From: Mycolicibacterium phlei
Lineage (GTDB): Bacteria > Actinomycetota > Actinomycetes > Mycobacteriales > Mycobacteriaceae
NCBI RefSeq assembly: GCF_001583415.1
Contig: NZ_CP014475.1
Span: 744,001 to 808,000 of the forward strand
DNA: 64,000 nt
Direction of reading: 5' to 3'
The notes under the pieces were generated by a model that did not search any database, was not told where the DNA came from, and was given only the letters and a program-made list of their open reading frames with translations. Shown here in pieces: positions 21,056 to 29,757 of the stretch. The stretch's first letter is position 1, and each line of letters starts with the position of its first letter. A program made the translations under genes and the position numbers.

Positions 21056-21071
21056 TGTGATGCAAATCACT
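21056..21071. promoter_or_regulatory. CRP-like binding site upstream of rpfA
   Basis: TGTGA-TGCAAA-TCACT matches the CRP consensus TGTGA-N6-TCACA at 9 of 10 arm positions and contains the perfect dyad GTGAT/ATCAC. It begins just past the moaD stop codon. In M. tuberculosis, CRP (Rv3676) regulates rpfA, so this is probably the equivalent site, although it lies about 111 bases from the likely start of transcription. Confidence 0.75.
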
Positions 21072-21072
21072 G

Positions 21073-21345
21073 TTATCCGCCGGCGAATGGGGGAAGAACG
21101 TCGACCGTCTGGTTGTCGCGCAGCACGGTGTCGAGGTTGCGGACGGCGACCTCGTCGACGAGAAAAGAGCAGCGCTTGAGCACTTTCGCCAGCTCCTCGC
21201 CGCGCTCGGACAGTCGGGCGACAAGATCGGCGACTGTCAACTCGCCCCGTAATTGAATCGTCTCCTCTTCGTTACCGGCGGCGGCCCGCGCGGCCGCGAA
21301 GAACCGCACGGTCACGGTCACGGTCTCGGTGATCGGCAGGGTCAT
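21073..21345 (-). CDS. moaD: Molybdopterin synthase sulfur carrier subunit MoaD
   Basis: MoaD is the ubiquitin-like small subunit whose C-terminal Gly-Gly is thiocarboxylated and supplies sulfur to MoaE. The 90-residue protein ends in LPPFAGG, as required, and has the beta-grasp pattern TVTVRFFAAARAAAGNEEE. It starts 6 bases after the moaA stop and is probably in one transcript with it. Confidence 0.94.
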   Translation of the reverse strand: MTLPITETVTVTVRFFAAARAAAGNEEETIQLRGELTVADLVARLSERGEELAKVLKRCSFLVDEVAVRNLDTVLRDNQTVDVLPPFAGG

Positions 21346-21351
21346 CCCCGC

Positions 21352-22407
21352 TCATCCTCCAATCGCACTCATCGGGCGGTCGGGCTGCACGAAGTCCGGA
21401 TCGTTGATGCCGTGGCCCGCGGCCTTCGCCCACATCGCCGCCCGCCAGGCCGCCTCCACGGCGGCGTCGTCGGCGCCGCCGCGCATCAGGTCCCGCAGAT
21501 CGGTCTCCTGCCGGGCGAACAGGCAGTTGCGCACCTGCCCGTCGGCGGTCAGCCGGGTCCGGTCGCAGGCCGAGCAGAACGCCTGCGACACCGAGGCGAT
21601 GATCCCGACGGTGCCGCCGCCCGCGACCTGCCACAGCTCGGCGGGCGCCGACCCGCGTGGCCGCGGGTCGGGGGTCAGGTCGAAGTGGCGGCGCAGCGCG
21701 GCCAGGATCTCCTCGGCGGTCAGCGCCTTGCCGCGGTCCCACTGATGACCGGCGTCCAGCGGCATCTGCTCGATGATGCGCAGCTGGTAGCCGTGCTCGA
21801 GGCAGAACCGCAGCAGCGCGACCGCGTCGTCGAGCCCGGTGGCCGGGTCGAGTACGGCGTTGACCTTCACCGGGTCCAGGCCGGCGGCCTTGGCGGCGCG
21901 CAGCCCGGCCAGCACGTCGTCGAGCCGGTCGCGGCGGGTGATCGCGGCGAACCGGTCGCGGTCGACGGTGTCGAGGGAGACGTTGATGCGGTCCAGCCCG
22001 GCCCGCTTGAGCCGCTCGGCGCGGTGGGCCAGCCCGATCCCGTTGGTGGTCAGCGTGATCTCCGGGCGCGGCTCCAGCGCGGCGGTCGCGGCGATGACGT
22101 CCTCGAGGTGGCGGGCCACCAGCGGTTCGCCGCCGGTGAACCGCACGCTGCGGATGCCCAGCCGGGTCACCGCGATGCGCAGCAGCCGGGTCAGCTCCTC
22201 GGGGCGTAGTAGTTGGTCGTTGGCCAGCCAGTCCAGGCCCTCGGCGGGCATGCAGTAGGTGCAGCGCAGGTTGCAGCGGTCGGTCAACGAGACCCGCAGA
22301 TCGGTGGCGACCCGGCCGAAGGTGTCGACGAGCGGCCCGTCGGCGGGCGGGCGCCCGTCCGGCGGCGGCGGGGCGGGAAGCGGCACCCCGAGGTCGACGA
22401 GGCTCAT
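21352..22407 (-). CDS. moaA: GTP 3',8-cyclase MoaA
   Basis: MoaA is a radical SAM enzyme that rearranges GTP in the first step of molybdenum cofactor synthesis. The 351-residue protein has the N-terminal cluster motif CNLRCTYCM (residues about 43-51), the SAM-binding TGGEPL, and the C-terminal GTP-site cluster CSACDRTRLTADGQVRNC. It ends in the conserved Gly-Gly. I start at ATG 22407, which overlaps the stop of the YccF gene; the longer frame upstream is that gene's shadow. Confidence 0.97.
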   Translation of the reverse strand: MSLVDLGVPLPAPPPPDGRPPADGPLVDTFGRVATDLRVSLTDRCNLRCTYCMPAEGLDWLANDQLLRPEELTRLLRIAVTRLGIRSVRFTGGEPLVARHLEDVIAATAALEPRPEITLTTNGIGLAHRAERLKRAGLDRINVSLDTVDRDRFAAITRRDRLDDVLAGLRAAKAAGLDPVKVNAVLDPATGLDDAVALLRFCLEHGYQLRIIEQMPLDAGHQWDRGKALTAEEILAALRRHFDLTPDPRPRGSAPAELWQVAGGGTVGIIASVSQAFCSACDRTRLTADGQVRNCLFARQETDLRDLMRGGADDAAVEAAWRAAMWAKAAGHGINDPDFVQPDRPMSAIGG

Positions 22408-22799
22408 ACGGCGACCCGCCGCGCGTCGTCCACCGGCACGATCTCCTTGCCCAGCGGCATCAGCGACACCGGGATCATCTTCAGGTTGGCCAGCGCCAGC
22501 GGGATGCCGACGATGGTGATCGCCATGGCGATCGCGCTGGTGATGTGGCCGATCGCCAGCCACACCCCGCAGAAGATCACCCAGATCACGTTGCCCACCA
22601 GGGCGCCGGGCCGGGGGCCGGGTTTGTCGACGACGGTGCGGCCGAACGGCCACAGCGCGTACAGGGCGATCCGCGCCGAGGCGAACCCGAACGGAATGGT
22701 GATGATCAGCACGAAACAGATCAGTGCGGCCAGCAGATAGCCCAGCGCCAGCCACAGGCCGCCGAAGACCAACCAGATGATGTTCAGGATCAGGCGCAT
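22404..22799 (-). CDS. YccF-family membrane protein (Rv0870c-like)
   Basis: A 131-residue inner-membrane protein with two copies of a YccF-like unit, each starting with a similar sequence: MRLILNIIWLVFGGLWLALG and VGNVIWVIFCGVWLAIGH. Both are followed by a hydrophobic stretch with GIPLALAN or TIPFGFAS. About four membrane segments are expected. The function of the family is not established. It overlaps the moaA start (ATGA) and so is the first gene of the YccF-moaA-moaD transcript. Confidence 0.9.
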   Translation of the reverse strand: MRLILNIIWLVFGGLWLALGYLLAALICFVLIITIPFGFASARIALYALWPFGRTVVDKPGPRPGALVGNVIWVIFCGVWLAIGHITSAIAMAITIVGIPLALANLKMIPVSLMPLGKEIVPVDDARRVAV

Positions 22800-22952
22800 C
22801 TTCCCTCCAAGGGGTGGCGACCAGCCTACCGATAAGGGGGTGCTGGCGAGATCATGGTCAGAGTAGGATCGGTCTTCACGCGTCCCGCGTATTCGGGGCG
22901 CTTTCCTTATGTTCAGTTCGTTCGACAGACCAGTGACAAGCGGGTGAGACCA

Positions 22953-23363
22953 GTGCCGACCGGCAGGGTGAAGTGGTACGACGCCGAAAAGGGCTTCGGC
23001 TTTCTGTCGCAGGAGGACGGCGAAGACGTCTACGTCCGGTCCTCGGCGCTGCCTTCCGGTGTTGAGACCCTCAAGGCGGGGCAGCGCGTCGAGTTCGGGG
23101 TGGCCGCGGGCCGTCGTGGACCGCAGGCGCTGAGCGTGACGATCCTCGACCCGCCGCCGAGCCTGTCCCGGGCGCGCCGGGAGGCCGCCGCGGCCGCGCA
23201 CAAGCATTCGCCGGACGAACTGCACGGCATGATCGAGGACATGATCGTGCTGCTGGAGAGCGCCGTGCAGCCCGAACTGCGCAAGGGCCGCTATCCGGAC
23301 CGCAAGACCGCGCGCCGGGTGTCCGAGGTGGTGCGGGCGGTCGCCCGCGAGCTCGAGTCCTGA
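22953..23363 (+). CDS. cspB: Cold-shock-domain protein CspB (long form)
   Basis: A 136-residue protein with an N-terminal cold-shock domain ([20 protein letters not shown] and [10 protein letters not shown], containing RNP1- and RNP2-like motifs) and a C-terminal extension with [20 protein letters not shown] and a basic end [12 protein letters not shown]. This is longer than the usual 67-residue cold-shock protein and matches the M. tuberculosis Rv0871 type. I start at GTG 22953 ([10 protein letters not shown]), where the domain begins; the frame is open to 22854 but that part is not conserved-looking. Confidence 0.93.
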   Translation: MPTGRVKWYDAEKGFGFLSQEDGEDVYVRSSALPSGVETLKAGQRVEFGVAAGRRGPQALSVTILDPPPSLSRARREAAAAAHKHSPDELHGMIEDMIVLLESAVQPELRKGRYPDRKTARRVSEVVRAVARELES

Positions 23364-23412
23364 CCGGGCCATTCGAGGTAAAAGTCAGCCGACTTGCGGG
23401 CATGCTGACCTG

Positions 23413-24423
23413 ATGGCCGCGTACGTCGCCCCCGGCGGGGAGTTCACCCGGGACACCAAATACATCACCACCCGGATCACCGCCGACGGCCGGGACGGGT
23501 ATCCCGTCGAGCCCGGCCGGTACCGGCTGGTCGTCGCGCGCGCATGCCCGTGGGCCAACCGCGCCATCATCGTGCGCCGGCTGCTGGGCTTGGAGGACGC
23601 GATCTCGATCGGCTTCTGCGGGCCCACCCACGACCAGGACAGCTGGACGTTCGACCTGGACCTCGGCGGCGTCGACCCGGTGCTGAAGATCCCGCGGCTC
23701 AAGGACGCCTACCTCAAGCGGTTCCCGGACTACCCGAAGGGCATCACGGTGCCGGCGATCGTCGACGTGCCGACCGGTGAGGTCGTCACCAACGACTTCG
23801 CGCAGATCACCCTGGACTTCAGCACCGAGTGGAGGACGTATCACCGCGACGGTGCCCCGGACCTGTATCCCGAGGACCGGCGCGACGAGATCGACGAGGT
23901 CGCCCAACGGATCTACACCGAGGTCAACAACGGGGTGTACCGGTGCGGCTTCGCCGGTTCCCAGGAGGCCTACGAGAAGGCCTACGACCGGCTGTTCGCC
24001 GCGCTGGACTGGCTGTCGGACCGGCTGGCCACCCAGCGCTATCTGGTGGGCGACACCATCACCGAGGCCGACGTGCGACTGTTCACCACGCTGGTCCGGT
24101 TCGATCCGGTGTACCAGGGGCACTTCAAGTGCAACCGCAACAAGCTCGCCGAGATGCCGGTGCTGTGGGCGTACGCCCGCGATCTGTTCCAGACGCCGGG
24201 GTTCGGGGACACCGTCGACTTCGTGCAGATCAAGCAGCACTACTACATCGTGCACACCGACATCAACCCGACGCGGATCGTCCCGAAGGGGCCCGACCTG
24301 GCCAACTGGCTACGGCCGCACGGCCGGGAGGAGTTGGGCGGCAGGCCCTTCGGCGACGGCACCCCGCCGGGCCCGGTGCGCGAGGGCGAACGGGTGCCGC
24401 CCGGTCACGGCCCGGGACGCTAG
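23413..24423 (+). CDS. Xi-class glutathione S-transferase-like reductase
   Basis: A 336-residue protein of the glutathionyl-hydroquinone reductase (xi-class, YqjG/ECM4) family. The N-terminal catalytic motif is RACPWANR with the nucleophilic C45, followed by thioredoxin-fold and helical domains (GDTITEADVRLFTTLVRFDP, DTVDFVQIKQHYYIVHTD). Mycobacteria lack glutathione and use mycothiol, so the natural thiol substrate is probably mycothiol. It would remove thiol adducts from quinones or other electrophiles. The start is ATG at 23413. Confidence 0.9.
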   Translation: MAAYVAPGGEFTRDTKYITTRITADGRDGYPVEPGRYRLVVARACPWANRAIIVRRLLGLEDAISIGFCGPTHDQDSWTFDLDLGGVDPVLKIPRLKDAYLKRFPDYPKGITVPAIVDVPTGEVVTNDFAQITLDFSTEWRTYHRDGAPDLYPEDRRDEIDEVAQRIYTEVNNGVYRCGFAGSQEAYEKAYDRLFAALDWLSDRLATQRYLVGDTITEADVRLFTTLVRFDPVYQGHFKCNRNKLAEMPVLWAYARDLFQTPGFGDTVDFVQIKQHYYIVHTDINPTRIVPKGPDLANWLRPHGREELGGRPFGDGTPPGPVREGERVPPGHGPGR

Positions 24424-24899
24424 TCCCACACGGTGCGCACCGACCACTCGGCGTGCGGTGCGGGGATCTCCTCGCCGTCGACCTTGATCAGCGTCGGCAG
24501 GAACACCCCGATCCCGGCGAGCTTGCCGTAACGCGGGTCGACGGTCGGAATCGACACCGCCAGCCGTGAATTGGGCCGGAACTCCTCGACGATCTCGGAG
24601 TCCTCGTACTGGCGCAGCAGCACCCACGGCGCCCTGGCCACCGCCGGCGGCACCGACAACTGCACCGGACCGCGCTCGCTGACCCTGAGCTCGCCCTGCT
24701 GCTCGAACAGCTCGCACTTGGTCGGGTTGAGCACCTCGCAGTACTGGAACGGTCCGACCCGGACGGTCTTGCCGTTCGAATACGCGCTGATCTCAGGGTA
24801 TTTCGGCCCGTGTTCGCCGCTCAGCCGCGCCACCAGCACCCCGGTCGCGACGCTCGCGACCACCACGACAGCCGCCAGCGCGGCGATCACCTTCTTCAC
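24420..24899 (-). CDS. DUF2771 exported protein (Rv0875c-like)
   Basis: A 159-residue protein anchored or exported by an N-terminal hydrophobic segment (KKVIAALAAVVVVASVATGV), followed by a soluble beta-rich domain with a likely disulfide pair (QYCEVLNPTKCEL). The start is GTG at 24899 overlapping the stop of the MFS gene (GTGA), so it belongs to the same transcript. The family has no known function. It ends convergent with, and overlapping by 4 bases, the xi-class GST gene. Confidence 0.88.
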   Translation of the reverse strand: MKKVIAALAAVVVVASVATGVLVARLSGEHGPKYPEISAYSNGKTVRVGPFQYCEVLNPTKCELFEQQGELRVSERGPVQLSVPPAVARAPWVLLRQYEDSEIVEEFRPNSRLAVSIPTVDPRYGKLAGIGVFLPTLIKVDGEEIPAPHAEWSVRTVWD

Positions 24900-26596
24900 T
24901 CGCGTCCCACCGTCGCATCGTCCACCCGGCCACCTTCCTGTTCGGCGAACACCGGGCGGTTGCCGCCGAACCCGGGGATCAGCGATCCGCCGCCGTAGCT
25001 GACCATGGTCTGCGCCAGACCCAGGATCAGCACCGACGTGATCGCCGTGAAGCCCACCCACAGCTCGGTGTAGACCAGCACACCGACCGCACCGCCGGTC
25101 ACCCACGCCAGCTGCAGCACCGTCTCCGACCGGCCGAACGCCGACGCCCGCGACTTCTCCGGCAGGTCGTCCTGGATCGACGCGTCCAGCGAGGCCTTAC
25201 CGATCGCGCTCGCACCCGACGTCAGCAGCGTCGCGACCGCGGCCACGATCAGGTTGCCGGTCAGCGCGGCGGCCAGGGCGGCCAGCGTCACCACGATCGC
25301 GCACCGCACCACCACCCGCGCCGGGTGCCCGAGCCGCAGCCGGGCGCTGGTGAAGTTGCCCGCGAAGTTGCCGATCGCGGCGGCCGCACCGATCAGCCCG
25401 AGGATCCGCAGCTGCTCCCACCCGCTGGCGTCGTGCGACTTCGCGACGAACGCCGGGTACAGGAACAGGAAGCCGACCATCACCTTGATGGTGCAGTTGC
25501 CCCACAGTGCGGTGATGGTGTTGCGCCCCATGGGCTGTCGTGCGGACTTGGGCTCCTCGTACGGGTGCGCGCCGCGGCGCAGCTCCCCGGTGCGGCCGTG
25601 GTAGGTCAGCGTCGCGGGGACCTCGCCCTCGGTGACCTCCACCCACTTGGGGATCCGCATCGCCAGCGCCGCGCCCGCGATGGTGACCGCGACGATGACG
25701 TACAGCGCGCCGGGTGCCTGGAACAGCTTGAACAGGTACTCGGCCCCGGCGGCCACCGCGCCGCCGACCATCGTGCCGCCGAGCAGGCCGAAGGTGGTCA
25801 ACCGGGAGTTCACCCGTACCAGGTCGATCGACGGCGGCAGCACCCGCGGTGTGACGGCGCTGCGCAGCACCGAGAACGACTTGCTCAGCACCATCATCCC
25901 GAGCGCGCACGGGTACAGCACCCACGACGGGAAGCTGCCGGTGGCGCCGTCGTAGTTGGCGATCAGCACCAGCGCCAGCACGGTGCGCAGTGCGAACGAC
26001 GTCGCCAGCGCCACCCGGCGGCCGTGCTGCAACCGGTCCAGCGCGGGCCCGATCAGCGGGGCGATCACCGCGAACGGGGCGATGGTGATCAGCAGGTACA
26101 GCGCCACCCGGCTCTTGGATTCCCCGGACGCGGCGGCGAAGAACAGTGTGTTGGCCAGCGCGACGGCCATCGCGGCGTCGACGGCGAAGTTCGCGACCAC
26201 CGGCCACGTCAGCGCGGTCAGCCCGGACTTGTCCGCACCGTCGGCGGTGGCGGCCCGGTGCACCAGCCCGTACATCTTGGAGCCCATCTCGCGGCCGCGC
26301 TGCGCTGCGGCGCGGGTGACCGTGACCCGTTCACCGGCCCGCGCACCCGTTCGCGGGGGCGGCGGGGCGGAGTGGTTGGCCGAGTAACCCCGGGAGAAGT
26401 CGGTGGTGGGCTCGTCGAGCGGCGGCAGCCAGCGGTTGGCGCTGGGCGTCGGCCCGCCGCGCCGGGGACGGCGATAGCTCCCGTCGCTGGGATAGTTCGC
26501 CATGCCGGGATGTTCCCCGGCATGCGGGTCGTCCCAGGCGTCGTGGGCGGGCGGGCGCGGCGGGTAGTAGCGGGGATCACGCCGCGGTCCGGTCAC
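24896..26596 (-). CDS. MFS-type transporter with long N-terminal extension (Rv0876c-like)
   Basis: A 566-residue membrane protein. Residues 1-110 are hydrophilic, Pro/Arg-rich and probably cytoplasmic (YYPPRPPAHDAWDD). From about residue 130 there are 12 hydrophobic segments of the major facilitator type, including VVANFAVDAAMAVALANTLF and the loop PLIGPALDRLQHGRRVALA, which resembles the MFS signature between helices 2 and 3. The substrate is unknown. It starts at GTG 26596 and is cotranscribed with the DUF2771 gene. Confidence 0.9.
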   Translation of the reverse strand: MTGPRRDPRYYPPRPPAHDAWDDPHAGEHPGMANYPSDGSYRRPRRGGPTPSANRWLPPLDEPTTDFSRGYSANHSAPPPPRTGARAGERVTVTRAAAQRGREMGSKMYGLVHRAATADGADKSGLTALTWPVVANFAVDAAMAVALANTLFFAAASGESKSRVALYLLITIAPFAVIAPLIGPALDRLQHGRRVALATSFALRTVLALVLIANYDGATGSFPSWVLYPCALGMMVLSKSFSVLRSAVTPRVLPPSIDLVRVNSRLTTFGLLGGTMVGGAVAAGAEYLFKLFQAPGALYVIVAVTIAGAALAMRIPKWVEVTEGEVPATLTYHGRTGELRRGAHPYEEPKSARQPMGRNTITALWGNCTIKVMVGFLFLYPAFVAKSHDASGWEQLRILGLIGAAAAIGNFAGNFTSARLRLGHPARVVVRCAIVVTLAALAAALTGNLIVAAVATLLTSGASAIGKASLDASIQDDLPEKSRASAFGRSETVLQLAWVTGGAVGVLVYTELWVGFTAITSVLILGLAQTMVSYGGGSLIPGFGGNRPVFAEQEGGRVDDATVGRE

Positions 26597-26683
26597 GCCT
26601 TCGATTCTCCACTATCGGGACGACACCGAGCGTGCAGCCAACCGGTGTGGCTCGCGGTTGCGGGGTCAGGCACTATTAAGGCG

Positions 26684-27448
26684 ATGGACAGCGTGACCGA
26701 GTTCGACGATCGCCCCGATCTCGAGGCGGTGCTGATGGGCGCCGTCGACGAGGCGCGCGCGGCGATCGTTGAGTTCAGCGGTGAGGAGACCGTCGGCGAG
26801 TACCTCGGCGGCACCTTCGAGGACCCGACCGCGGTCACGCACCGCTTCCTGGCCGAACTGCCCGGCTACCGCGGCTGGCAGTGGGCCGTCGTGGTGGCGG
26901 CCTGTCCGGGCGCCGACCACGCCACCATCAGCGAGGTGGTGCTGATTCCGGGCCCGACGGCGCTGCTGGCCCCGGAGTGGGTGCCCTGGCAGGAGCGGGT
27001 CCGCCCGGGCGACCTGGGGCCCGGCGACCTGCTCGCCCCGCCGCCCGACGATCCGCGGCTGGTTCCCGGCTACACCGCCACCGGCGACCCCGCCGTCGAC
27101 GACGTCGCCTACGAGCTCGGCCTGGGCCGCAAGCAGCTGCTCAGCCCGTGGGGCCGGATGGAGGCCGCGCAGCGGTGGCACGACGGGGAGTACGGCCCCA
27201 ACTCGGCGATGGCGCGCTCGACGCGGCGGGTGTGCCGTGACTGCGGCTTCTACCTTCCGCTGGCCGGCTCGCTGGGCCGGATGTTCGGGGTGTGCGCCAA
27301 CGAGTACTCCGCCGACGGACACGTCGTCGACTCCGAATACGGTTGCGGCGCACACTCGGACACGCCGCAGCCGCCGGGCAGCGGTTCGCCGCTGTACGAG
27401 CCGTTCGACGACGGCGTGCTCGATCTGGTCGACCCGGCGGGCGACTAA
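26684..27448 (+). CDS. DUF3027-family protein (Rv0877-like)
   Basis: A 254-residue conserved actinobacterial protein of unknown function. It has an N-terminal domain (FLAELPGYRGWQWAVVVAAC) and, near residue 190, a possible zinc-binding segment with cysteines CRDCGFYLPLAGSLGRMFGV plus CANEYSADG and EYGCGAHS. It starts with ATG 26684, divergent from the MFS gene. Its last bases overlap the convergent SRPBCC gene by four. Confidence 0.88.
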   Translation: MDSVTEFDDRPDLEAVLMGAVDEARAAIVEFSGEETVGEYLGGTFEDPTAVTHRFLAELPGYRGWQWAVVVAACPGADHATISEVVLIPGPTALLAPEWVPWQERVRPGDLGPGDLLAPPPDDPRLVPGYTATGDPAVDDVAYELGLGRKQLLSPWGRMEAAQRWHDGEYGPNSAMARSTRRVCRDCGFYLPLAGSLGRMFGVCANEYSADGHVVDSEYGCGAHSDTPQPPGSGSPLYEPFDDGVLDLVDPAGD

Positions 27449-27897
27449 CGCTCGGCGGCGGCCTTGATCCGCGCCAGCGACTCGTTCATCCCCTCGACCA
27501 GTTCACGCTCGAAGCTGGGCACCCCGCCCATGGCCGCGTTGACGAGCAGTGTCGAGATCGGTTTGACTCCGTTCTCGGCGTGCCGGGTCTCCACCACCCG
27601 GGTGCCCGATTCGGTGGGCTCGAGCTCGTAGCTCCACACGGTGCCGTTCTCGTTGACCCGGAACGCCAGCTTCTTCTGCGGCACCACCTCGGTGATGCGG
27701 CAGGTGGTCGGCCAGAACAGCAGGCCGCGGCGGTTGAAGTTGATGGTGCGGGTGCCCGGCTGCAGCGGGCCGAGCAGCTTCATCCGCCGGCACTGCGGGC
27801 TCCACTTCGGCATGTTGGACAGGTCGGAGATCAGCCCCCACACCTTGTCCACCGGGGCGTTGATCTCGATATCGGCCTGCAACAGCGGCGCTGCCAT
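27445..27897 (-). CDS. SRPBCC (START-like) family protein
   Basis: A 150-residue polyketide-cyclase/START-like domain, a helix-grip fold with a hydrophobic cavity. The N-terminus, [20 protein letters not shown], is the classic start of this family, and [17 protein letters not shown] lies near the end. The ligand is unknown. I start at ATG 27897; the open frame continues upstream to 27984 without family character. It lies 10 bases after the DUF2530 stop and may share its transcript. Confidence 0.88.
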   Translation of the reverse strand: MAAPLLQADIEINAPVDKVWGLISDLSNMPKWSPQCRRMKLLGPLQPGTRTINFNRRGLLFWPTTCRITEVVPQKKLAFRVNENGTVWSYELEPTESGTRVVETRHAENGVKPISTLLVNAAMGGVPSFERELVEGMNESLARIKAAAER

Positions 27898-27907
27898 CAC
27901 ATCCTCC

Positions 27908-28159
27908 TCAGCTGAGTCCGGTCTGCGCACCGCGGGATCCGCGGCGTACGGCGCGACGTTGCCACAACATGATCGACGTGCCAAGCGCCCCCACCCCCAG
28001 CCCGGCGATCGTGTACGGCCGCCACTCGTGCAGGCTGGACACCGTGAACGCGAGAATGGCGGCGATGACCCAGCCGGCCGTGATCACGCCGATGACCGGC
28101 TCCGGACGCAGCAGGCCGGGGCGCAGCGGCGGCGGTGTCGGGGCGGATTGTGTGGGCAT
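27908..28159 (-). CDS. DUF2530 small membrane protein
   Basis: An 83-residue protein with two membrane segments ([20 protein letters not shown] and [20 protein letters not shown]) and a basic C-terminus. It matches the Rv0879c position and the DUF2530 pattern. The function is unknown. ATG 28159 is chosen; the longer frame would run into the MarR promoter region. Confidence 0.85.
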   Translation of the reverse strand: MPTQSAPTPPPLRPGLLRPEPVIGVITAGWVIAAILAFTVSSLHEWRPYTIAGLGVGALGTSIMLWQRRAVRRGSRGAQTGLS

Positions 28160-28220
28160 CGCTATGAAAGGTAGTCGATTGAGGTTCCGTCCTCGCTCTC
28201 CGCTGGCTACTCTTTGCTGT

Positions 28221-28652
28221 GTGAAGGATGGGGATGGTCGCCTGGCCAACGACCTGTCCCTGGCTGTAATTCGACTAGCACGTCAATTACGGTTTCGGCG
28301 ACCGGATTCGCCGATCTCCCTGTCGCAGCTGTCGGCGTTGACGACGTTAGCCAAAGAGGGCGCCATGACGCCCGGGGCATTAGCTGAGCGGGAGCGGGTG
28401 CGGCCGCCGTCGATGACGCGGATCATCGCCTCGCTCTCGGAGCTGGGGCTGGTCAACCGCATGGCCCATCCCGACGACGGCCGCCAGATCCTGGTCTCGG
28501 TGTCTCCCGCGGGGATCGACCTCATCGAGGACGAACGCCGCGCCACCCAGGAGTGGCTGCTGACGCGGCTGTCTCACCTCGGTGCCGAGCAGCGCGCCAC
28601 GCTGCTGCAGGCCGCCGAGCTGATGACCGCACTCGTCGACGAAACAGCGTGA
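28221..28652 (+). CDS. MarR-family transcriptional regulator (Rv0880-like)
   Basis: A 143-residue winged-helix regulator. The DNA-binding part is [20 protein letters not shown] with recognition helix [19 protein letters not shown], and the wing is [14 protein letters not shown]. It starts at GTG 28221, matching the length of M. tuberculosis Rv0880. It overlaps the methyltransferase gene by 4 bases (GTGA). No cysteine pair typical of redox-sensing MarR proteins is obvious, so the signal is not clear. Confidence 0.92.
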   Translation: MKDGDGRLANDLSLAVIRLARQLRFRRPDSPISLSQLSALTTLAKEGAMTPGALAERERVRPPSMTRIIASLSELGLVNRMAHPDDGRQILVSVSPAGIDLIEDERRATQEWLLTRLSHLGAEQRATLLQAAELMTALVDETA

Positions 28653-29464
28653 GCCCCGACGTAATCGACGTCGCCGATCCATCCGATCCGCGACTCGACG
28701 ATTTTCGCGACCTCAACAGCGTCGACCGCAGGCCCGACCTGCCCTCCGGCAAGGGGCTGGTCATCGCCGAGGGTGTGCTGGTGGTGCAGCGGATGCTGGC
28801 GTCCCGGTTCACCCCGCGCGCGATGATGGGCACCGACCGGCGGCTGCAGGAGCTGGCCGACGACCTGCGCGACGTACCCGCCCCCTACTACCGCGTCGAC
28901 GCCGACGTGATGGCCGAGGTGGTGGGCTTTCACCTCAACCGCGGGGTGCTGGCTTCGGCGTCGCGGCCCGCCGAACTGTCGGTGGCCGACGTGCTCGACG
29001 GCGCCCGCACCCTGGCGGTGCTCGAAGGGGTCAACGACCACGAGAACCTCGGCTCGATCTTCCGCAACGCCGCCGGCCTCGGGGTCGACGCGGTGGTGTT
29101 CGGCGCCGGATGCGCCGACCCGCTGTACCGCCGCGCCGTGCGGGTGTCGATGGGCCACGCGCTGCTGGTGCCCTACGCCAAGGCCACATCCTGGCCGGCG
29201 GAGCTGGAGTTGTTGCGCGACAACGGGTTCCGGATCCTGGCGATGACGCCGGCGCCGACCGCGCGCACGCTGGCCGACGCCATCGCCGAGGTCGGTGATG
29301 ACAAGGTGGCGTTCGTCGTGGGCGCCGAGGGGCCCGGGCTGACCGAGCGCACGATGCGGGCCGCCGACATGCGGGTGCGCATCCCGATGTCGCGCGGCAC
29401 CGACTCGCTCAACGTCGCCACCGCGGCGGCGCTGGCGTTCTACGAGCGGGTCAGGGCCGATTAG
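28649..29464 (+). CDS. TrmH/SpoU-family RNA 2'-O-methyltransferase
   Basis: A 271-residue SPOUT methyltransferase. The three conserved motifs are visible: [20 protein letters not shown] (motif 1 with the catalytic arginine), [11 protein letters not shown] (motif 2) and [20 protein letters not shown] (motif 3, part of the trefoil knot). It methylates tRNA or rRNA using SAM; the exact target is unknown (Rv0881 position). Start GTG at 28649 is coupled to the MarR stop. Confidence 0.94.
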   Translation: MSPDVIDVADPSDPRLDDFRDLNSVDRRPDLPSGKGLVIAEGVLVVQRMLASRFTPRAMMGTDRRLQELADDLRDVPAPYYRVDADVMAEVVGFHLNRGVLASASRPAELSVADVLDGARTLAVLEGVNDHENLGSIFRNAAGLGVDAVVFGAGCADPLYRRAVRVSMGHALLVPYAKATSWPAELELLRDNGFRILAMTPAPTARTLADAIAEVGDDKVAFVVGAEGPGLTERTMRAADMRVRIPMSRGTDSLNVATAAALAFYERVRAD

Positions 29465-29475
29465 GCTCGCGGACG

Positions 29476-29748
29476 ATGACCGACGATTCGACGCCTTGGG
29501 CGATGGGGCTGACGGTGGCGGCGTTCGTGGCCGCCATCGTCGGGGCCGCCGTCGTGGTGCTTAGCCTCGGGCTGATGCGGGTGCACCCACTGCTGGCGGT
29601 GGGGCTCAACTTCGTCGCGGTCGGCGGCCTGGCACCGACGGTGTGGGGCTGGCGTCAGCGCCCGGTGTGGCGCTGGTTCGTGCTCGGATCCGGCGTCGGG
29701 GTGGCCGTCGCCTGGCTGGTGGTGTTCGCGAGCTTTCTGAGCGGCTGA
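29476..29748 (+). CDS. DUF2537 small membrane protein
   Basis: A 90-residue protein with three hydrophobic segments (AMGLTVAAFVAAIVGAAVVV; HPLLAVGLNFVAVGGL; WFVLGSGVGVAVAWLVVFAS), matching the Rv0882 position and DUF2537. Eleven bases separate it from the methyltransferase gene, so cotranscription is likely. The function is unknown. Confidence 0.88.
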   Translation: MTDDSTPWAMGLTVAAFVAAIVGAAVVVLSLGLMRVHPLLAVGLNFVAVGGLAPTVWGWRQRPVWRWFVLGSGVGVAVAWLVVFASFLSG

Positions 29749-29757
29749 CGTCGGCGC

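Noticed and set aside
22854..22952. Longer N-terminus for CspB
   Set aside because: The cold-shock domain begins at the GTG at 22953 and homologues start there; the extension has no family character.
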